The notes under the pieces were generated by a model. The model did no database searches and had not been told where the DNA came from. It was given only the letters and a program-made list of their open reading frames with translations. DNA of 64,000 nucleotides. Origin: an uncultured Oscillospiraceae bacterium. Lineage in GTDB: Bacteria; Bacillota; Clostridia; Oscillospirales; Acutalibacteraceae. Position numbers and translations under genes: made by a program. Location of the stretch: contig CASEMN010000001.1 of assembly GCA_949289045.1 (NCBI GenBank), positions 62,001 through 126,000 of the forward strand, written 5' to 3'. Positions 44,286 through 53,336 of this stretch are shown here, piece after piece (position 1 is the stretch's first letter; each line of letters opens with the position of its first letter).

Positions 44286-45512
44286 ATGAGAAAAGCAGTA
44301 AAAATTACCGCAGCATGCATTTCGGTTATAACAATTTTAATTTTGATCTTAATTGCGTTTGCCTATTATTTTTTACCCACAAGTTATTTTGTCACAAACG
44401 AGAGCAATATTACCATCAGGAATATATATTCCATAAGCTGTTTTGAAGAAAGCGACAATCAGGTAAATTCTTCCGAGGAAACACCCATGGAGAAAACTGT
44501 TCAGGAAGATATTACTCTTTTTAATGTAATACCTGTAAAATCCGCTGAAGTTACGAGAATACAAAGAAAATATGTAATTCCAGGCGGCAATATTTTCGGT
44601 ATACGGCTTTATACAAGCGGCGTGGTGATTGTGGGTATGCAGGATATTGTAACAGCTAAGGGAAGCGTAAATCCAGCTGAAAAGGCGGGACTAAAAATAG
44701 GCGATATTATAACTCATGTAAATAAAGAGGCAGTAAATAAAAATAAAGATATAATGCGTCTTTTTGAAAGCTCAGACGGTAAAGGAATAAATATAGATTA
44801 TGTAAGAGGAGAAAAATCCTATTCCACAGTTTTATATCCTCAGCTTTCAAAGGATGATAATAAATACAGAGCCGGTCTTTGGGTGCGAGACAGCACCGCG
44901 GGTATAGGAACAATGACATACTACGATGAAGAAAACAATATATTCGCCGGTTTAGGTCACGGAATCTGTGACGTAGACACTGGTGAAATAATGCCTCTTC
45001 TGGGCGGTGATATAGTCGAAGCCGTCGTCAATAGCTGTGCGAAAGGCAGCGAAGGCACACCAGGTGAGCTTATAGGTGCATTCAGCGGATCCGTAACAGG
45101 AAATCTTGTACTAAATACCGCTGCCGGAATTTACGGTAATACAATAGGCGAAATTAAAGTAAATTCTGAAAAAATACCCGTTGCCACAAAACAGGAAGTA
45201 GAATCAGGTAAAGCGTATATTATTTCTACTATAGATGGAAAGACTCCGGAAAAATTTGAAGTAGAAGTAAAAAAGATATTTGCTGGAGATTCAGGATATA
45301 AAAATCTGGTGGTAAAAGTAACCGACAGCCGGCTTATAGAAAAAACTGGAGGTATAGTTCAGGGTATGAGCGGAAGTCCAATAATTCAAAACGGAATGCT
45401 TATTGGTGCAGTCACCCATGTTTTTGTCAACGACCCTTTACAGGGATATGGCATATATGCTGAAAAAATGATAGAAATTTCAGATACTTTGACTGATAAA
45501 TCTGATGATTAA
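44286..45512 (+). CDS. spoIVB: SpoIVB sporulation signalling peptidase (S55)
   Basis: Protein of 408 aa. N-terminal transmembrane helix (ACISVITILILILIAFAY), PDZ domain at about 115-185 (AGLKIGDIITHVNKEAV), then the S55 serine peptidase with catalytic His in FAGLGHGICDVD and Ser in GIVQGMSGSPIIQNG. In Bacillus it is secreted from the forespore and cleaves SpoIVFA to trigger pro-sigma-K processing. Placement directly before spo0A is the conserved clostridial/bacillar order. RBS AAGGAGGTG. Confidence 0.95.
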   Translation: MRKAVKITAACISVITILILILIAFAYYFLPTSYFVTNESNITIRNIYSISCFEESDNQVNSSEETPMEKTVQEDITLFNVIPVKSAEVTRIQRKYVIPGGNIFGIRLYTSGVVIVGMQDIVTAKGSVNPAEKAGLKIGDIITHVNKEAVNKNKDIMRLFESSDGKGINIDYVRGEKSYSTVLYPQLSKDDNKYRAGLWVRDSTAGIGTMTYYDEENNIFAGLGHGICDVDTGEIMPLLGGDIVEAVVNSCAKGSEGTPGELIGAFSGSVTGNLVLNTAAGIYGNTIGEIKVNSEKIPVATKQEVESGKAYIISTIDGKTPEKFEVEVKKIFAGDSGYKNLVVKVTDSRLIEKTGGIVQGMSGSPIIQNGMLIGAVTHVFVNDPLQGYGIYAEKMIEISDTLTDKSDD

Positions 45513-45585
45513 AGTTCTTGAAAGGCATAAACAGAGGCAAAACCAACTGTTTTGGAAAAATTTACCATTTTTTGCCAAAAAACTA

Positions 45586-45614
45586 TTGCCAATAAATGGA
45601 ATAGATGGTAAAAT
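45586..45614 (+). promoter_or_regulatory. Candidate spo0A promoter
   Basis: TTGCCA, 17-base spacer, TAAAAT, 31 bases before the start codon. I saw no clear 0A box (TGTCGAA) nearby. Confidence 0.5.
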
Positions 45615-45645
45615 ATGGTAGAACAAAAAACGGAGGTTTTGAAAA

Positions 45646-46419
45646 ATGGAAAAGACAATGAAAATTATGATCGCAGAAGAAGGAACAGAATTTGGTAAAA
45701 CTTGCAGCAGCGTTTTAAGAACAGAGGGTTTTGATGTATCAATGGTTGCAAAAGATGGCGCTCTGGTCATTGAACGCATTAATGAAATAAAACCGGATGT
45801 TCTTATTATGGATAGTTTCATGCCCCATGTTGACGGATTAGGTGTGCTTTCAAAATTAAGGGAACACAGGCCTGAAAAGAAGCCTATTGTAATTCTCATG
45901 TCCAGCGTTGATAACGCTGAGTTTGAAAAAGAAGTCATTGCTGCTGGTGCAGATTATTATTTTCTTAAACCATTTGATGTGGATGTTCTTGCTCAAAGAA
46001 TAAAACAAATTACTGCTTGGAAAAACCGCAGTGTTAAAGGTGATATGTCTGAGATAAACAGTACTGATGATTTAGAGGTTATTGTTTCAGAAATCATGCA
46101 TCAAATCGGTGTTCCAGCTCATATTAAAGGATATCAGTATCTTAGAACAGCGATCATTTTATCAATCAGCGATAAGATGATGCTTGAATCTGTAACAAAG
46201 GTTCTCTATCCCACAGTTGCTAAAATTTATAAAACGACTCCTTCCCGTGTTGAAAGAGCAATTCGCCACGCAATTGAGGTAGCATGGGATAGAGGAGACG
46301 TTGATGTTCTCAGCTCTTATTTTGGATATACTATTCAGAACACAAGAGGCAAGCCCACAAATAGTGAATTTATCGCAATGATTAGCGATAAGCTTCGCTT
46401 AAAGCTCAAAATTGCCTGA
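45646..46419 (+). CDS. spo0A: Sporulation master regulator Spo0A
   Basis: Protein of 257 aa. Receiver domain 1-125 with acidic pocket EE near residue 13, phospho-acceptor Asp in [13 protein letters not shown], and Lys in [10 protein letters not shown]. The C-terminal Spo0A DNA-binding domain ([51 protein letters not shown]) is highly conserved. It controls sporulation entry. The start may be [12 protein letters not shown] or a Met four codons on; AACGGAGG precedes the first. Its terminator overlaps the start region of sigG. Confidence 0.97.
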   Translation: MEKTMKIMIAEEGTEFGKTCSSVLRTEGFDVSMVAKDGALVIERINEIKPDVLIMDSFMPHVDGLGVLSKLREHRPEKKPIVILMSSVDNAEFEKEVIAAGADYYFLKPFDVDVLAQRIKQITAWKNRSVKGDMSEINSTDDLEVIVSEIMHQIGVPAHIKGYQYLRTAIILSISDKMMLESVTKVLYPTVAKIYKTTPSRVERAIRHAIEVAWDRGDVDVLSSYFGYTIQNTRGKPTNSEFIAMISDKLRLKLKIA

Positions 46420-46444
46420 ACCATAAATTACTGTTTACTGAATT

Positions 46445-46497
46445 AAAAAACCTCCCTTCGGCAATACTTTAAATGTAACGCCGTGGGAGGTTTTTTT
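46445..46497 (+). terminator. spo0A terminator whose 3' arm contains the sigG ribosome binding site
   Basis: AAAAAACCTCCC (46445-46456) pairs with GGGAGGTTTTTTT (46485-46497), with further CGGC/GCCG pairing inside the loop. GGGAGG is also the sigG RBS, 7 bases before the ATG at 46498. The hairpin therefore should both end spo0A transcription and hide the RBS in any readthrough RNA. Confidence 0.85.
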
Positions 46498-47265
46498 ATG
46501 AAATTTAATAAAGTTGAACTGTGCGGAGTTAATACCTCAAAGCTCAAGGTTCTGAAAGAAAAAGAAAAAATGGAGTTACTCAGGAAAATAAGGGAAGGGG
46601 ATAAAAACGCACGCAATGAGCTCATAAACGGAAATCTAAGGCTTGTTTTAAGTGTTATTCAGCGATTTACAAACAGGGGAGAAAATCTTGACGATCTTTT
46701 TCAGGTGGGATGCATAGGTCTCATAAAAGCCATAGATAATTTTGATGTTAGTCAAAATGTGCGTTTTTCCACTTATGCAGTTCCCATGATAATAGGAGAA
46801 ATCAGGAGATATCTTCGTGATAATAATTCCGTAAGGGTGAGCCGCTCTCTTCGTGACACAGCATATCACGCCATGCAGATAAAGGAACGACTTACAAATG
46901 AAAATCAGAAAGAACCTACTGTAGAAGAAATAGCCAAAGAGATGAATATAAAAAAGGAAGAAGTTGTATTGGCTCTGGAGGCAATTGTGGAGCCGGTGTC
47001 ACTGTATGAGCCTTTATATAATGACGGCGGTGATACAATATATGTAATGGATCAGGTAGGAGACAGTAACAGCGACGACAACTGGATAGACGAAATAGTA
47101 TTTAAACAGTCTATTGAAAAGCTTAGTGACAGAGAGAAAAAAATACTTTCAATGAGATTTATGCAGGGCAAAACCCAAACAGAGGTTGCCAAAGAAATAG
47201 GAATCTCCCAGGCTCAGGTTTCAAGGCTTGAAAAAAGCGCCATTAACAATATAAAGAGCAAATAA
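46498..47265 (+). CDS. sigG: Forespore RNA polymerase sigma factor SigG
   Basis: The ATG at 46498 is chosen over an in-frame GTG at 46483 inside the hairpin; MKFNKVELCGVNTSKL aligns with the known SigG N-terminus. 255 aa. Region 2 is highly diagnostic (NGNLRLVLSVIQRF, FQVGCIGLIKAIDNFD, YAVPMIIGEIRRYLRDN, VRVSRSLRDTAYHA). Region 3 contains YEPLYNDGGDTIYVMDQ and region 4 GKTQTEVAKEIGISQAQVSR. It drives late forespore genes. RBS lies in the spo0A terminator hairpin, so translation from long transcripts should be low. Confidence 0.95.
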   Translation: MKFNKVELCGVNTSKLKVLKEKEKMELLRKIREGDKNARNELINGNLRLVLSVIQRFTNRGENLDDLFQVGCIGLIKAIDNFDVSQNVRFSTYAVPMIIGEIRRYLRDNNSVRVSRSLRDTAYHAMQIKERLTNENQKEPTVEEIAKEMNIKKEEVVLALEAIVEPVSLYEPLYNDGGDTIYVMDQVGDSNSDDNWIDEIVFKQSIEKLSDREKKILSMRFMQGKTQTEVAKEIGISQAQVSRLEKSAINNIKSK

Positions 47266-47269
47266 AGAA

Positions 47270-47316
47270 AAAGCGCAATTAATCGAAATTCTAACCGATT
47301 AACTGTGCTTTTTGTA
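47270..47316. terminator. Bidirectional terminator between sigG and the glycosidase gene
   Basis: AAAAAGCGCAATTAATCG / CGATTAACTGTGCTTTTT, imperfect 18-bp stem with T tails on both strands. Confidence 0.85.
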
Positions 47317-47317
47317 C

Positions 47318-49291
47318 TTATAAAATTATTTCAATATTGTTGCCAGCTTTTATTATTTTATCTTCTTTTCCTGTAATAGATAAAATATAATCGTTACCGC
47401 TGCGGGTAACTTTAATGTTTATCTCTTTTCCGCAAAGCTTTATGTTATCTATTTCGGTAAAATCCCAACTGTCGGGGAGAGAGGGTTTAATAATAAACTT
47501 ATTAAAGCCGGTAGGCCTTATTCCCAGAATACCCTCAGAAAAAATTCTTAAATACAGTCCACTTTCCGCTGAAAGCTGCGCCTGATTTCCTTCCGGATAG
47601 GCTTCAACAGCGTAGGGAATATGGTTCCCGAGAAGTCTTGCTCTTGAATAGGCAGTGAGCAGTTCAAGGCTGCGGTTTGATTCGCCGCAGTTGAAAAGTC
47701 CTCTCAGTGCATAAAGGGTGGAGCGATCCCAGAATGTCTTTTCTCCGCTTCTTGTTACAAGACCTTCTTCCATTCTAAGTTTATCAGAAAACAGCGCATC
47801 GGCAGTTCCTTTAGCCTTGTCAAAAATTCCCACGGTGAGGGGCATACATATCCATGAACGCAGATGCTTTTCCTCCTGACAATATCTGTACGTATCATAA
47901 CCTTCAACATTAGCTTCAAAGTAATTTTTGATGCCGTTTCTGATAACCTGTGCTTTATTTCTGTAGTATTCAGCGTCGGAGCTTCTGCCTTTTTCCTCGA
48001 GAATGTATGAGAAACTAAGAAGTGCGTCATAGGCGATGCATGAAGTGGTGAGATTTGCCTTTCCGCTTTCAAAGCGATTTTCGAGCTCATCACTGTCGCT
48101 TGCCACAACATTGTTTTCATTAATCTGTGAAACTGTAAAATCAGCGCAGTCTTTAATAGCGTCAATAAATTCATCTGCAAGCTTTTCATCTCCGGAAGAC
48201 AGAACAAATCTCGAAGCGCCGTAGGCATACATTGCGCTGTCGCCTCTATCTTTGGCTCCGTGCCATATGCCGTCCCCTTCGGATATGATACTTGTTATAA
48301 GTGCTTTGTTAGGTGAAATGTATTTTTTATAAAGGTTATAGCAGTTTATAGACTGTTCAAATCCTGTTTTGTATCCCAGATATCCAAACAGAGGATTTAC
48401 GTATTCACACTGGTCATTTGTCCAGAGCGCTGCATAATATCCACCGCCTCCCGGTGAGTGCATAAGTCCGTTTTTGGTTTTATATATGCTTTCACAAGCT
48501 CTTATCTTGGCAAAACGGCACATGGCGTTTATTGTATCATCTGGGGTTTTAACAACCATTTTGCCGTCAAGATCAGCTATCATGTTAAGACGCATTTGAA
48601 ATTGTTTTTCGCCGTCCACTTTTAAAGTTGGAGTATCAAGATTCGTTCCGCAGTAGTAAGCGAAAAATGTTTTGCTTTCTCCGCCTTTAAGCTCAAACTC
48701 ACTTTCGCATACTATACAGTAAAGTTTATACTGCTTTCTTTCATGGCCATATCTTTTTGGGGTGATAAATTCTTCGTCATTATTTATGCAATTTACCGTT
48801 ACAGGCTGGGAAACATTGTTGGTTACGGTTATTCTCTCCATAAGACATGGAGCATCAGGAGCAGTGAAAAGCTCTCTCTTTACTGAAATATCTCCAATGA
48901 CGGTTTCAATTGTAAGAATTCCGTTAAAAATAAATCTTTTAACTTTTTCGGAAAGTTTTTGATTATTAACTTCAAAAGTGACGCCACGGAAATTGTGATC
49001 CTGACTTGAATGTGTTTTATTAGGATACATTCTTAAAGTCGGAAATACTGTATGGCGCATGATTTTAAGATAGCCGGTGCTGCTATGACCGTAGCTTATT
49101 ATACTTGAACAATAAAAGCCAGACATTTCAATATGATTTCCGTATTCCTGATTTTCTTTTGCGTTGTAAACTATGCTGTTTTTCTCAAGGGAATGAAATG
49201 TTTCATTTTTTGCCTTTGGAATTTTAGCAAAGGATGCAAAAAAAGGTATTCTCGGTCTAGTTATGTTTCCTTTAAGTAAACCTGATAGCAT
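47318..49291 (-). CDS. Six-hairpin glycosidase-like protein, probably glycoside hydrolase
   Basis: Protein of 657 aa without signal peptide. The N-terminal 250 residues look like a beta-sandwich (LTIETVIGDISVKRELFTAP, RITVTNNVSQPVTV). Residues about 265-590 look like an (alpha/alpha)6 barrel: GYYAALWTNDQCEYVNPLFG, LITSIISEGDGIWHG, RGDSAMYAYGASRFVL, TFWDRSTLYALRGLF, YAVEAYPEGNQAQLSAESGL. A short C-terminal beta domain follows. This resembles GH78/GH95/GH63-type enzymes, but the family could not be fixed. RBS AAGGTGGTG. It lies between sporulation sigma genes with no evident link. Confidence 0.65.
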   Translation of the reverse strand: MLSGLLKGNITRPRIPFFASFAKIPKAKNETFHSLEKNSIVYNAKENQEYGNHIEMSGFYCSSIISYGHSSTGYLKIMRHTVFPTLRMYPNKTHSSQDHNFRGVTFEVNNQKLSEKVKRFIFNGILTIETVIGDISVKRELFTAPDAPCLMERITVTNNVSQPVTVNCINNDEEFITPKRYGHERKQYKLYCIVCESEFELKGGESKTFFAYYCGTNLDTPTLKVDGEKQFQMRLNMIADLDGKMVVKTPDDTINAMCRFAKIRACESIYKTKNGLMHSPGGGGYYAALWTNDQCEYVNPLFGYLGYKTGFEQSINCYNLYKKYISPNKALITSIISEGDGIWHGAKDRGDSAMYAYGASRFVLSSGDEKLADEFIDAIKDCADFTVSQINENNVVASDSDELENRFESGKANLTTSCIAYDALLSFSYILEEKGRSSDAEYYRNKAQVIRNGIKNYFEANVEGYDTYRYCQEEKHLRSWICMPLTVGIFDKAKGTADALFSDKLRMEEGLVTRSGEKTFWDRSTLYALRGLFNCGESNRSLELLTAYSRARLLGNHIPYAVEAYPEGNQAQLSAESGLYLRIFSEGILGIRPTGFNKFIIKPSLPDSWDFTEIDNIKLCGKEINIKVTRSGNDYILSITGKEDKIIKAGNNIEIIL

Positions 49292-49531
49292 AAAAACACC
49301 ACCTTAAATAATATTTAGAACTGCTTTAAAATCAGTAATTTTCAAACTGGTTTTAGTTTATAGGAATTTAGCAGAAAAATTATATCATATATAAAATTTA
49401 TATAAAATACAGAAAATAACACATTTATTTAGAAATTATATCAATTTGTGGTTTTCCGATTCTTAGGGACGTGCAAACGAAAAATTCTTACGGCATATAT
49501 TTGACTAAAAGTATTTTAAGGAGGAATTTTT

Positions 49532-50230
49532 TTGTTTGCTGAACTTTTGAATTTAATGATAAGTAATCTGATCTATTTTGCTCTGCATCTTTCAGGTCCC
49601 AGTTCATTCCCAAAACCTCTGTCAGCACAGAAGGAGCGGGAGTACCTGGAAATGGCAAGGGGAGGTGATATGGCAGCTCGTGAAAAACTTATAGAGCATA
49701 ATTTAAGACTGGTGGCGCACATAGTAAAAAAGTATTATTCATCTTATAGTGAGCAGGACGATCTTATTTCCATTGGAACAATAGGACTCATTAAAGCAGT
49801 GGACAGTTTTAAATATGAAAAAGGAACACGCCTTGCAACCTATGCAGCAAGATGTATAGAAAATGAAATACTGATGTATTTCCGCAATCAGCGTAAAACG
49901 TCACAGGACGTTTATATAAGTGAGCCCATTGATACTGACAGCGAAGGTAATCCTTTAACACTCATGGATATTATAAGCGTCAATGACACTATTGCCGACG
50001 ACATTGATTTGAAAATCAAGACACAGAAGCTTTATGAATTCGTGTCGAAAATACCAGATGAGAGAGAAAAGAGAATAATAATCAAACGATATGGATTGGA
50101 TGGACGAAAACCACTAACACAGCGAGAAATAGCTGCCGCTGAGTGCATTTCACGTTCTTATGTATCAAGAATTGAGAAAAAAGTGTTGCATGATCTAAAG
50201 TTGCAGTTCATAAAAGCAGAAAAAAAGTAA
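49532..50230 (+). CDS. sigK: Mother-cell sigma factor SigK, uninterrupted
   Basis: TTG start with AAGGAGG 8 bases upstream; 232 aa. The hydrophobic pro-sequence (MFAELLNLMISNLIYFALHL) and FPKPLSAQKEREYLEMA match pro-sigma-K. Region 2: EHNLRLVAHIVKKYY, LISIGTIGLIKAVDSFKYEK, GTRLATYAARCIENEILMYF. Region 4: REIAAAECISRSYVSRIEKK. The gene is continuous, with no skin-like insertion. The pro-sequence fits control by SpoIVB signalling, but no spoIVFA/B gene lies here. Confidence 0.95.
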   Translation: MFAELLNLMISNLIYFALHLSGPSSFPKPLSAQKEREYLEMARGGDMAAREKLIEHNLRLVAHIVKKYYSSYSEQDDLISIGTIGLIKAVDSFKYEKGTRLATYAARCIENEILMYFRNQRKTSQDVYISEPIDTDSEGNPLTLMDIISVNDTIADDIDLKIKTQKLYEFVSKIPDEREKRIIIKRYGLDGRKPLTQREIAAAECISRSYVSRIEKKVLHDLKLQFIKAEKK

Positions 50231-50245
50231 ATTACGGTATATTTT

Positions 50246-50272
50246 AAGCAGCGGATTCTATCCGCTGCTTAA
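50246..50272 (+). terminator. Hairpin after sigK
   Basis: AAGCAGCGGAT / ATCCGCTGCTT with a TCT loop. There is no T tract, so it may be a weak or convergent terminator. Confidence 0.55.
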
Positions 50273-50284
50273 CTTGTAGAAACA

Positions 50285-50767
50285 CTATTTTACTGTTACG
50301 CTTATAGTTCCGGTAAAGTTATCGCCTTCAAACGTCAAATAATTATCTCCGGCATTTAATGTAACGGAATAAGTGCCGCTACCGTTTGTGCGTGATATTA
50401 TTTTTTCACCGTCCTTGTTTATCCAATAGAGCTTTCCTTCTCCTGACTCTATATTGATTTTATAATCTACTGTAAGTTTGTTTCCATCTTTACGGCTAAG
50501 GGCAGTACCTCCAAATAAATACTCTTTACCGTTAAAGCTCATGTATTTTGCTTCATAGGAACCGGTATAGGAATCTTTTCCCTCATTTTTTGTACCGGTA
50601 AGGTCTTTTTCTTTAGTTAAAGCGTATTCGCTTATGTTGCTTAAAAGATTGTTAAATCCTATAACAACATTATCTTTCAAACTGTTATCTGTGCCGCTTG
50701 TGCATCCGCTTACACATGGGATAAGACAAAGGAGAAAAGCGGCAATAAATATTTTAATTTTAGTCAT
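50285..50767 (-). CDS. Small lipoprotein of unknown function
   Basis: The ATG at 50767 is taken (GAGGTG 6 bases upstream), giving 160 aa; an in-frame GTG 9 bases earlier lies inside that RBS. Lipobox VSGC, signal MTKIKIFIAAFLLCLIPC. The mature part is beta-rich with Gly/Thr motifs (GSYEAKYMSFNGKEYLFGGT, SGTYSVTLNAGDNYLTFEG), perhaps a small Ig-like fold. It is last in the minus-strand ABC operon, so it may be an immunity or accessory lipoprotein; that role is inferred only from position. Confidence 0.65.
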   Translation of the reverse strand: MTKIKIFIAAFLLCLIPCVSGCTSGTDNSLKDNVVIGFNNLLSNISEYALTKEKDLTGTKNEGKDSYTGSYEAKYMSFNGKEYLFGGTALSRKDGNKLTVDYKINIESGEGKLYWINKDGEKIISRTNGSGTYSVTLNAGDNYLTFEGDNFTGTISVTVK

Positions 50768-50777
50768 TACAATCACC

Positions 50778-51059
50778 TCACAAAGCGCTTACAACCATCA
50801 TAATAAAAGCTGCAATACCGCCCACAGCATAAATAGAGTTTATTGCTATACAAAGCTGCATCCATTTGTTTTTTACATTTCCTTTTGTGTATGCGGCCAC
50901 GGAAAAAATTCCTGAGAATATCATGAACGCAGCGTAGCATGAGATTAGTATTCCTGCTGTGGGGGATTGTAGAGCCCAGTCGAATGTACGCAGTGGCAAA
51001 ATAGTCCAGGGTATGAACAGCATGAGTGTAGAAATTGCGGTAATAATTTTGTTTTTCAT
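50778..51059 (-). CDS. Small membrane protein, three predicted helices
   Basis: Protein of 93 aa with hydrophobic segments at about 5-24, 36-56 and 67-90 (AINSIYAVGGIAAFIMMVVS). No family recognised. It lies between the lipoprotein and ABC permease genes with gaps of about 10 and 5 bases, so it is part of the operon. Possibly an accessory immunity protein. RBS AAAGGAGAT. Confidence 0.6.
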   Translation of the reverse strand: MKNKIITAISTLMLFIPWTILPLRTFDWALQSPTAGILISCYAAFMIFSGIFSVAAYTKGNVKNKWMQLCIAINSIYAVGGIAAFIMMVVSAL

Positions 51060-51064
51060 AAAAG

Positions 51065-51835
51065 TTATCTCCTTTCAGTTGCCCCGAAACCTATTGAGGA
51101 AACGGCGAGGGCAATAATTGTAATAACAATAGCGACGGGAAGCCAAGGTATCCAGTCAATTTGAGTAGAGTAAATTCCATTGGCGGCTTTCCCGTATTCC
51201 ACCATTAAAAGGTAGAAAGGATAACTCATGGGATAGGCAAACCAGACTTTTGTGTTTATTATCAATACGGACGGTACAATCGAAGCAAGACCGATTGCGA
51301 CGGAAAAAACAGGATTTTTAATAAGCGTGGAAATCATCCAGAAAACCGTTGCCATGGGAATTGCTCCGGCATAGATACTTACAGTATTTTTTAACACATA
51401 AAGCGGTTCAAGAATAAAGTTATAATCATAAATTTGTGTCACTGCAAAAGCGCTTAAATAGTAAGCGGTGAAGGTAATAATCATTTGTACAAAAGAAAGT
51501 ATCAGCAATACGGAAAACTTTGCCAAGCATAGTTTGGGAATGTTTACGGGAAGAGACAGCATTTTCACCATGCCGTGGTTTGAACGTTCCGTTTGGCTGA
51601 GTAAAACAGTGCATATGACAAGAGAAGCCGGAATCATAAACCAAACCATTCCCATAAATCCTTGAATGAAAAAATTGTTTTCCGGAGTAATAGGGATTCC
51701 ACGTACATCGAAATTCATTTCGCCGTTAATAATGCTGGGAAACCACATTATGAGAACAGGTGCGAGTAGTATCAGTAAAATTTTCGATCGTCTGATTTTG
51801 TTTAACTCTATATTTATTAAAGATAAAAAATTCAT
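51065..51835 (-). CDS. ABC-2 type permease, lantibiotic-immunity MutG/EpiG-like
   Basis: Protein of 256 aa with six hydrophobic helices and the N-terminal pattern INIELNKIRRSKILLILLAP, typical of lantibiotic protection permeases. FIQGFMGMVWFMIPASLVIC and ERSNHGMVKMLSLPVNIPKL are also family-like. It overlaps the preceding permease by 4 bases. Together the two permeases and ATPase would expel a membrane-active peptide or similar compound. Confidence 0.78.
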   Translation of the reverse strand: MNFLSLINIELNKIRRSKILLILLAPVLIMWFPSIINGEMNFDVRGIPITPENNFFIQGFMGMVWFMIPASLVICTVLLSQTERSNHGMVKMLSLPVNIPKLCLAKFSVLLILSFVQMIITFTAYYLSAFAVTQIYDYNFILEPLYVLKNTVSIYAGAIPMATVFWMISTLIKNPVFSVAIGLASIVPSVLIINTKVWFAYPMSYPFYLLMVEYGKAANGIYSTQIDWIPWLPVAIVITIIALAVSSIGFGATERR

Positions 51836-52557
51836 TCTGAGCGCCTCCTGATTTTCTGAAAAATTATCTGCGTTAGTGCAAAAATAACTGTTTCAATTAG
51901 GCAGACAGATAAGAAAATACCAGTTTTTCCGTTTCCGGATACTGTGCATAAAGTCTGATAGGGTGAACTGAAAGGGAAAAGGTTTAATATTGTGTTATCC
52001 TGCGGAATAATTGAAAATGTGAATACGAGTATAACGCCTATGCCAAGTGAAACCCACATGTTTTTGCAGGTAGAAGCGATTATGAGCATAACAATAACTG
52101 TGGGCAGAGTTACAATTACCTGAAAACCGATACTTTTCAGAAATTCGGTTCCGCTAAATTGAAATGATGGAAACCAGTGACAGGCGCACCATGTCATAAC
52201 TACTGTTTCGATTATTATCATTGCGGTTAGCGCAGTGGCGGAAATTGCCAATTTCCCAAAAAATATGCTGCTGCCCTTTATGGGAAGAACATCCATTTTT
52301 TGTGATGCGTTATCGGCGTATTCAGCGTGATACATCATACATGCGCCACAAATTACAATAAGAGTATTCAGCATTGCGATCATCTGCCAGTTTGTGTTTG
52401 TGAGAATGGCAAAAGGATCACCGGGTAAATTTACAAAGTTTTCAGAACGCACAAGCATATTTGCGATAGGAAAAGCTGATGCAATTAAACTGCCGAATAA
52501 AAATGTCGGAATATATCCGGAACGTTTTAGTTTTTGGGTTTCAAGACTAAGTGTCAT
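51832..52557 (-). CDS. ABC-2 type permease, lantibiotic-immunity MutE/EpiE-like
   Basis: Protein of 241 aa with six predicted helices. N-terminus TLSLETQKLKRSGYIPTFLF and NASQKMDVLPIKGSSIFFGK match the MutE/EpiE permease pattern. It overlaps both neighbours by 4 bases, indicating tight translational coupling in a LanFEG-like module. No lantibiotic structural gene or synthetase lies in the window. Confidence 0.78.
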   Translation of the reverse strand: MTLSLETQKLKRSGYIPTFLFGSLIASAFPIANMLVRSENFVNLPGDPFAILTNTNWQMIAMLNTLIVICGACMMYHAEYADNASQKMDVLPIKGSSIFFGKLAISATALTAMIIIETVVMTWCACHWFPSFQFSGTEFLKSIGFQVIVTLPTVIVMLIIASTCKNMWVSLGIGVILVFTFSIIPQDNTILNLFPFSSPYQTLCTVSGNGKTGIFLSVCLIETVIFALTQIIFQKIRRRSE

Positions 52558-53309
52558 TTTACAGCGCCCCGCTTTCGGTTATCCTCATCTATCATGGAAA
52601 GGAAAATATCCTCAAGATTGTCTGTTGAAAAACCTTCCTCTTCGGCTTTTTGACGAAGCTGTGCCATTGACCCTTCAAACAGCAAATGTCCGTGATTCAA
52701 AATTCCTACATCATCCGCCATTAGTTCAACTTCTGAAAGCAGGTGAGAAGAAACAAGCACGGTGCAGTTGTATTGCTCAGGGAGAGATTTAATTAGAGTA
52801 CGGATTTCGTGTATGCCTACGGGGTCAAGTCCGTTTGTCGGTTCATCGAGGATAAGAATAGGTGGTTTACCTAAAAGAGCTCCGGCAAGACCGAGACGCT
52901 GTTTCATTCCTAGTGAATATTTTTTGGCTAATCTTTTTTTAAAGGGAGCTAAGTCCACTGTTTCGAGAACCTGATTAACGCTGTCTTTAGGAAGACCAAG
53001 AATTTTTCTGATAATTTCGAGATTTTCTTCTCCGGTAAGATTGCCGTAAAAAGCGGGTGATTCAATAAATGAACCGATTTCTTTTAAAATCTGAACCCTG
53101 TCGGCAGGATAAGTTTTTCCGTCAATCTGAAAAGTTCCCTGTGTGGGCTTTGTAAGGCCCAGCATCATTTTCATAGTTGTGGATTTCCCTGCTCCGTTAG
53201 GACCGAGAAAGCCATATACGCTTTCCTTTCTGATGTGAAGATTTAAGTTCGATACCGCAGTAAAATCTCCGTATATTTTCGTTAGATTCTGAGTTTCAAT
53301 AATGTTCAT
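52554..53309 (-). CDS. ABC transporter ATP-binding protein, peptide-antibiotic protection type
   Basis: Protein of 251 aa. Walker A GPNGAGKST, signature YSLGMKQRLGLAGALLG, Walker B ILILDEPTNGLDP with H-loop VLVSSHLLSEVE. The BcrA/LanF group has this length and starts ETQNLTKIYGDFTAVSNLNL. First gene of the minus-strand operon, divergent from the two-component system with about 125 bases between. Its product powers the two permeases. Confidence 0.9.
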   Translation of the reverse strand: MNIIETQNLTKIYGDFTAVSNLNLHIRKESVYGFLGPNGAGKSTTMKMMLGLTKPTQGTFQIDGKTYPADRVQILKEIGSFIESPAFYGNLTGEENLEIIRKILGLPKDSVNQVLETVDLAPFKKRLAKKYSLGMKQRLGLAGALLGKPPILILDEPTNGLDPVGIHEIRTLIKSLPEQYNCTVLVSSHLLSEVELMADDVGILNHGHLLFEGSMAQLRQKAEEEGFSTDNLEDIFLSMIDEDNRKRGAVK

Positions 53310-53336
53310 TTTAAAGCTCCTTTCCTGTTATGACTA

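Noticed and set aside
49440..49531. Sigma-E-like promoter (CATATATT) before sigK
   Set aside because: The -10-like CATATATT is present, but no acceptable -35 lies at the required distance.
50634..50915. 93-aa plus-strand ORF over the lipoprotein and small membrane protein genes
   Set aside because: It is antisense to two genes that have good RBSs, signal peptide or helices and operon spacing; the plus-strand frame has none of these.
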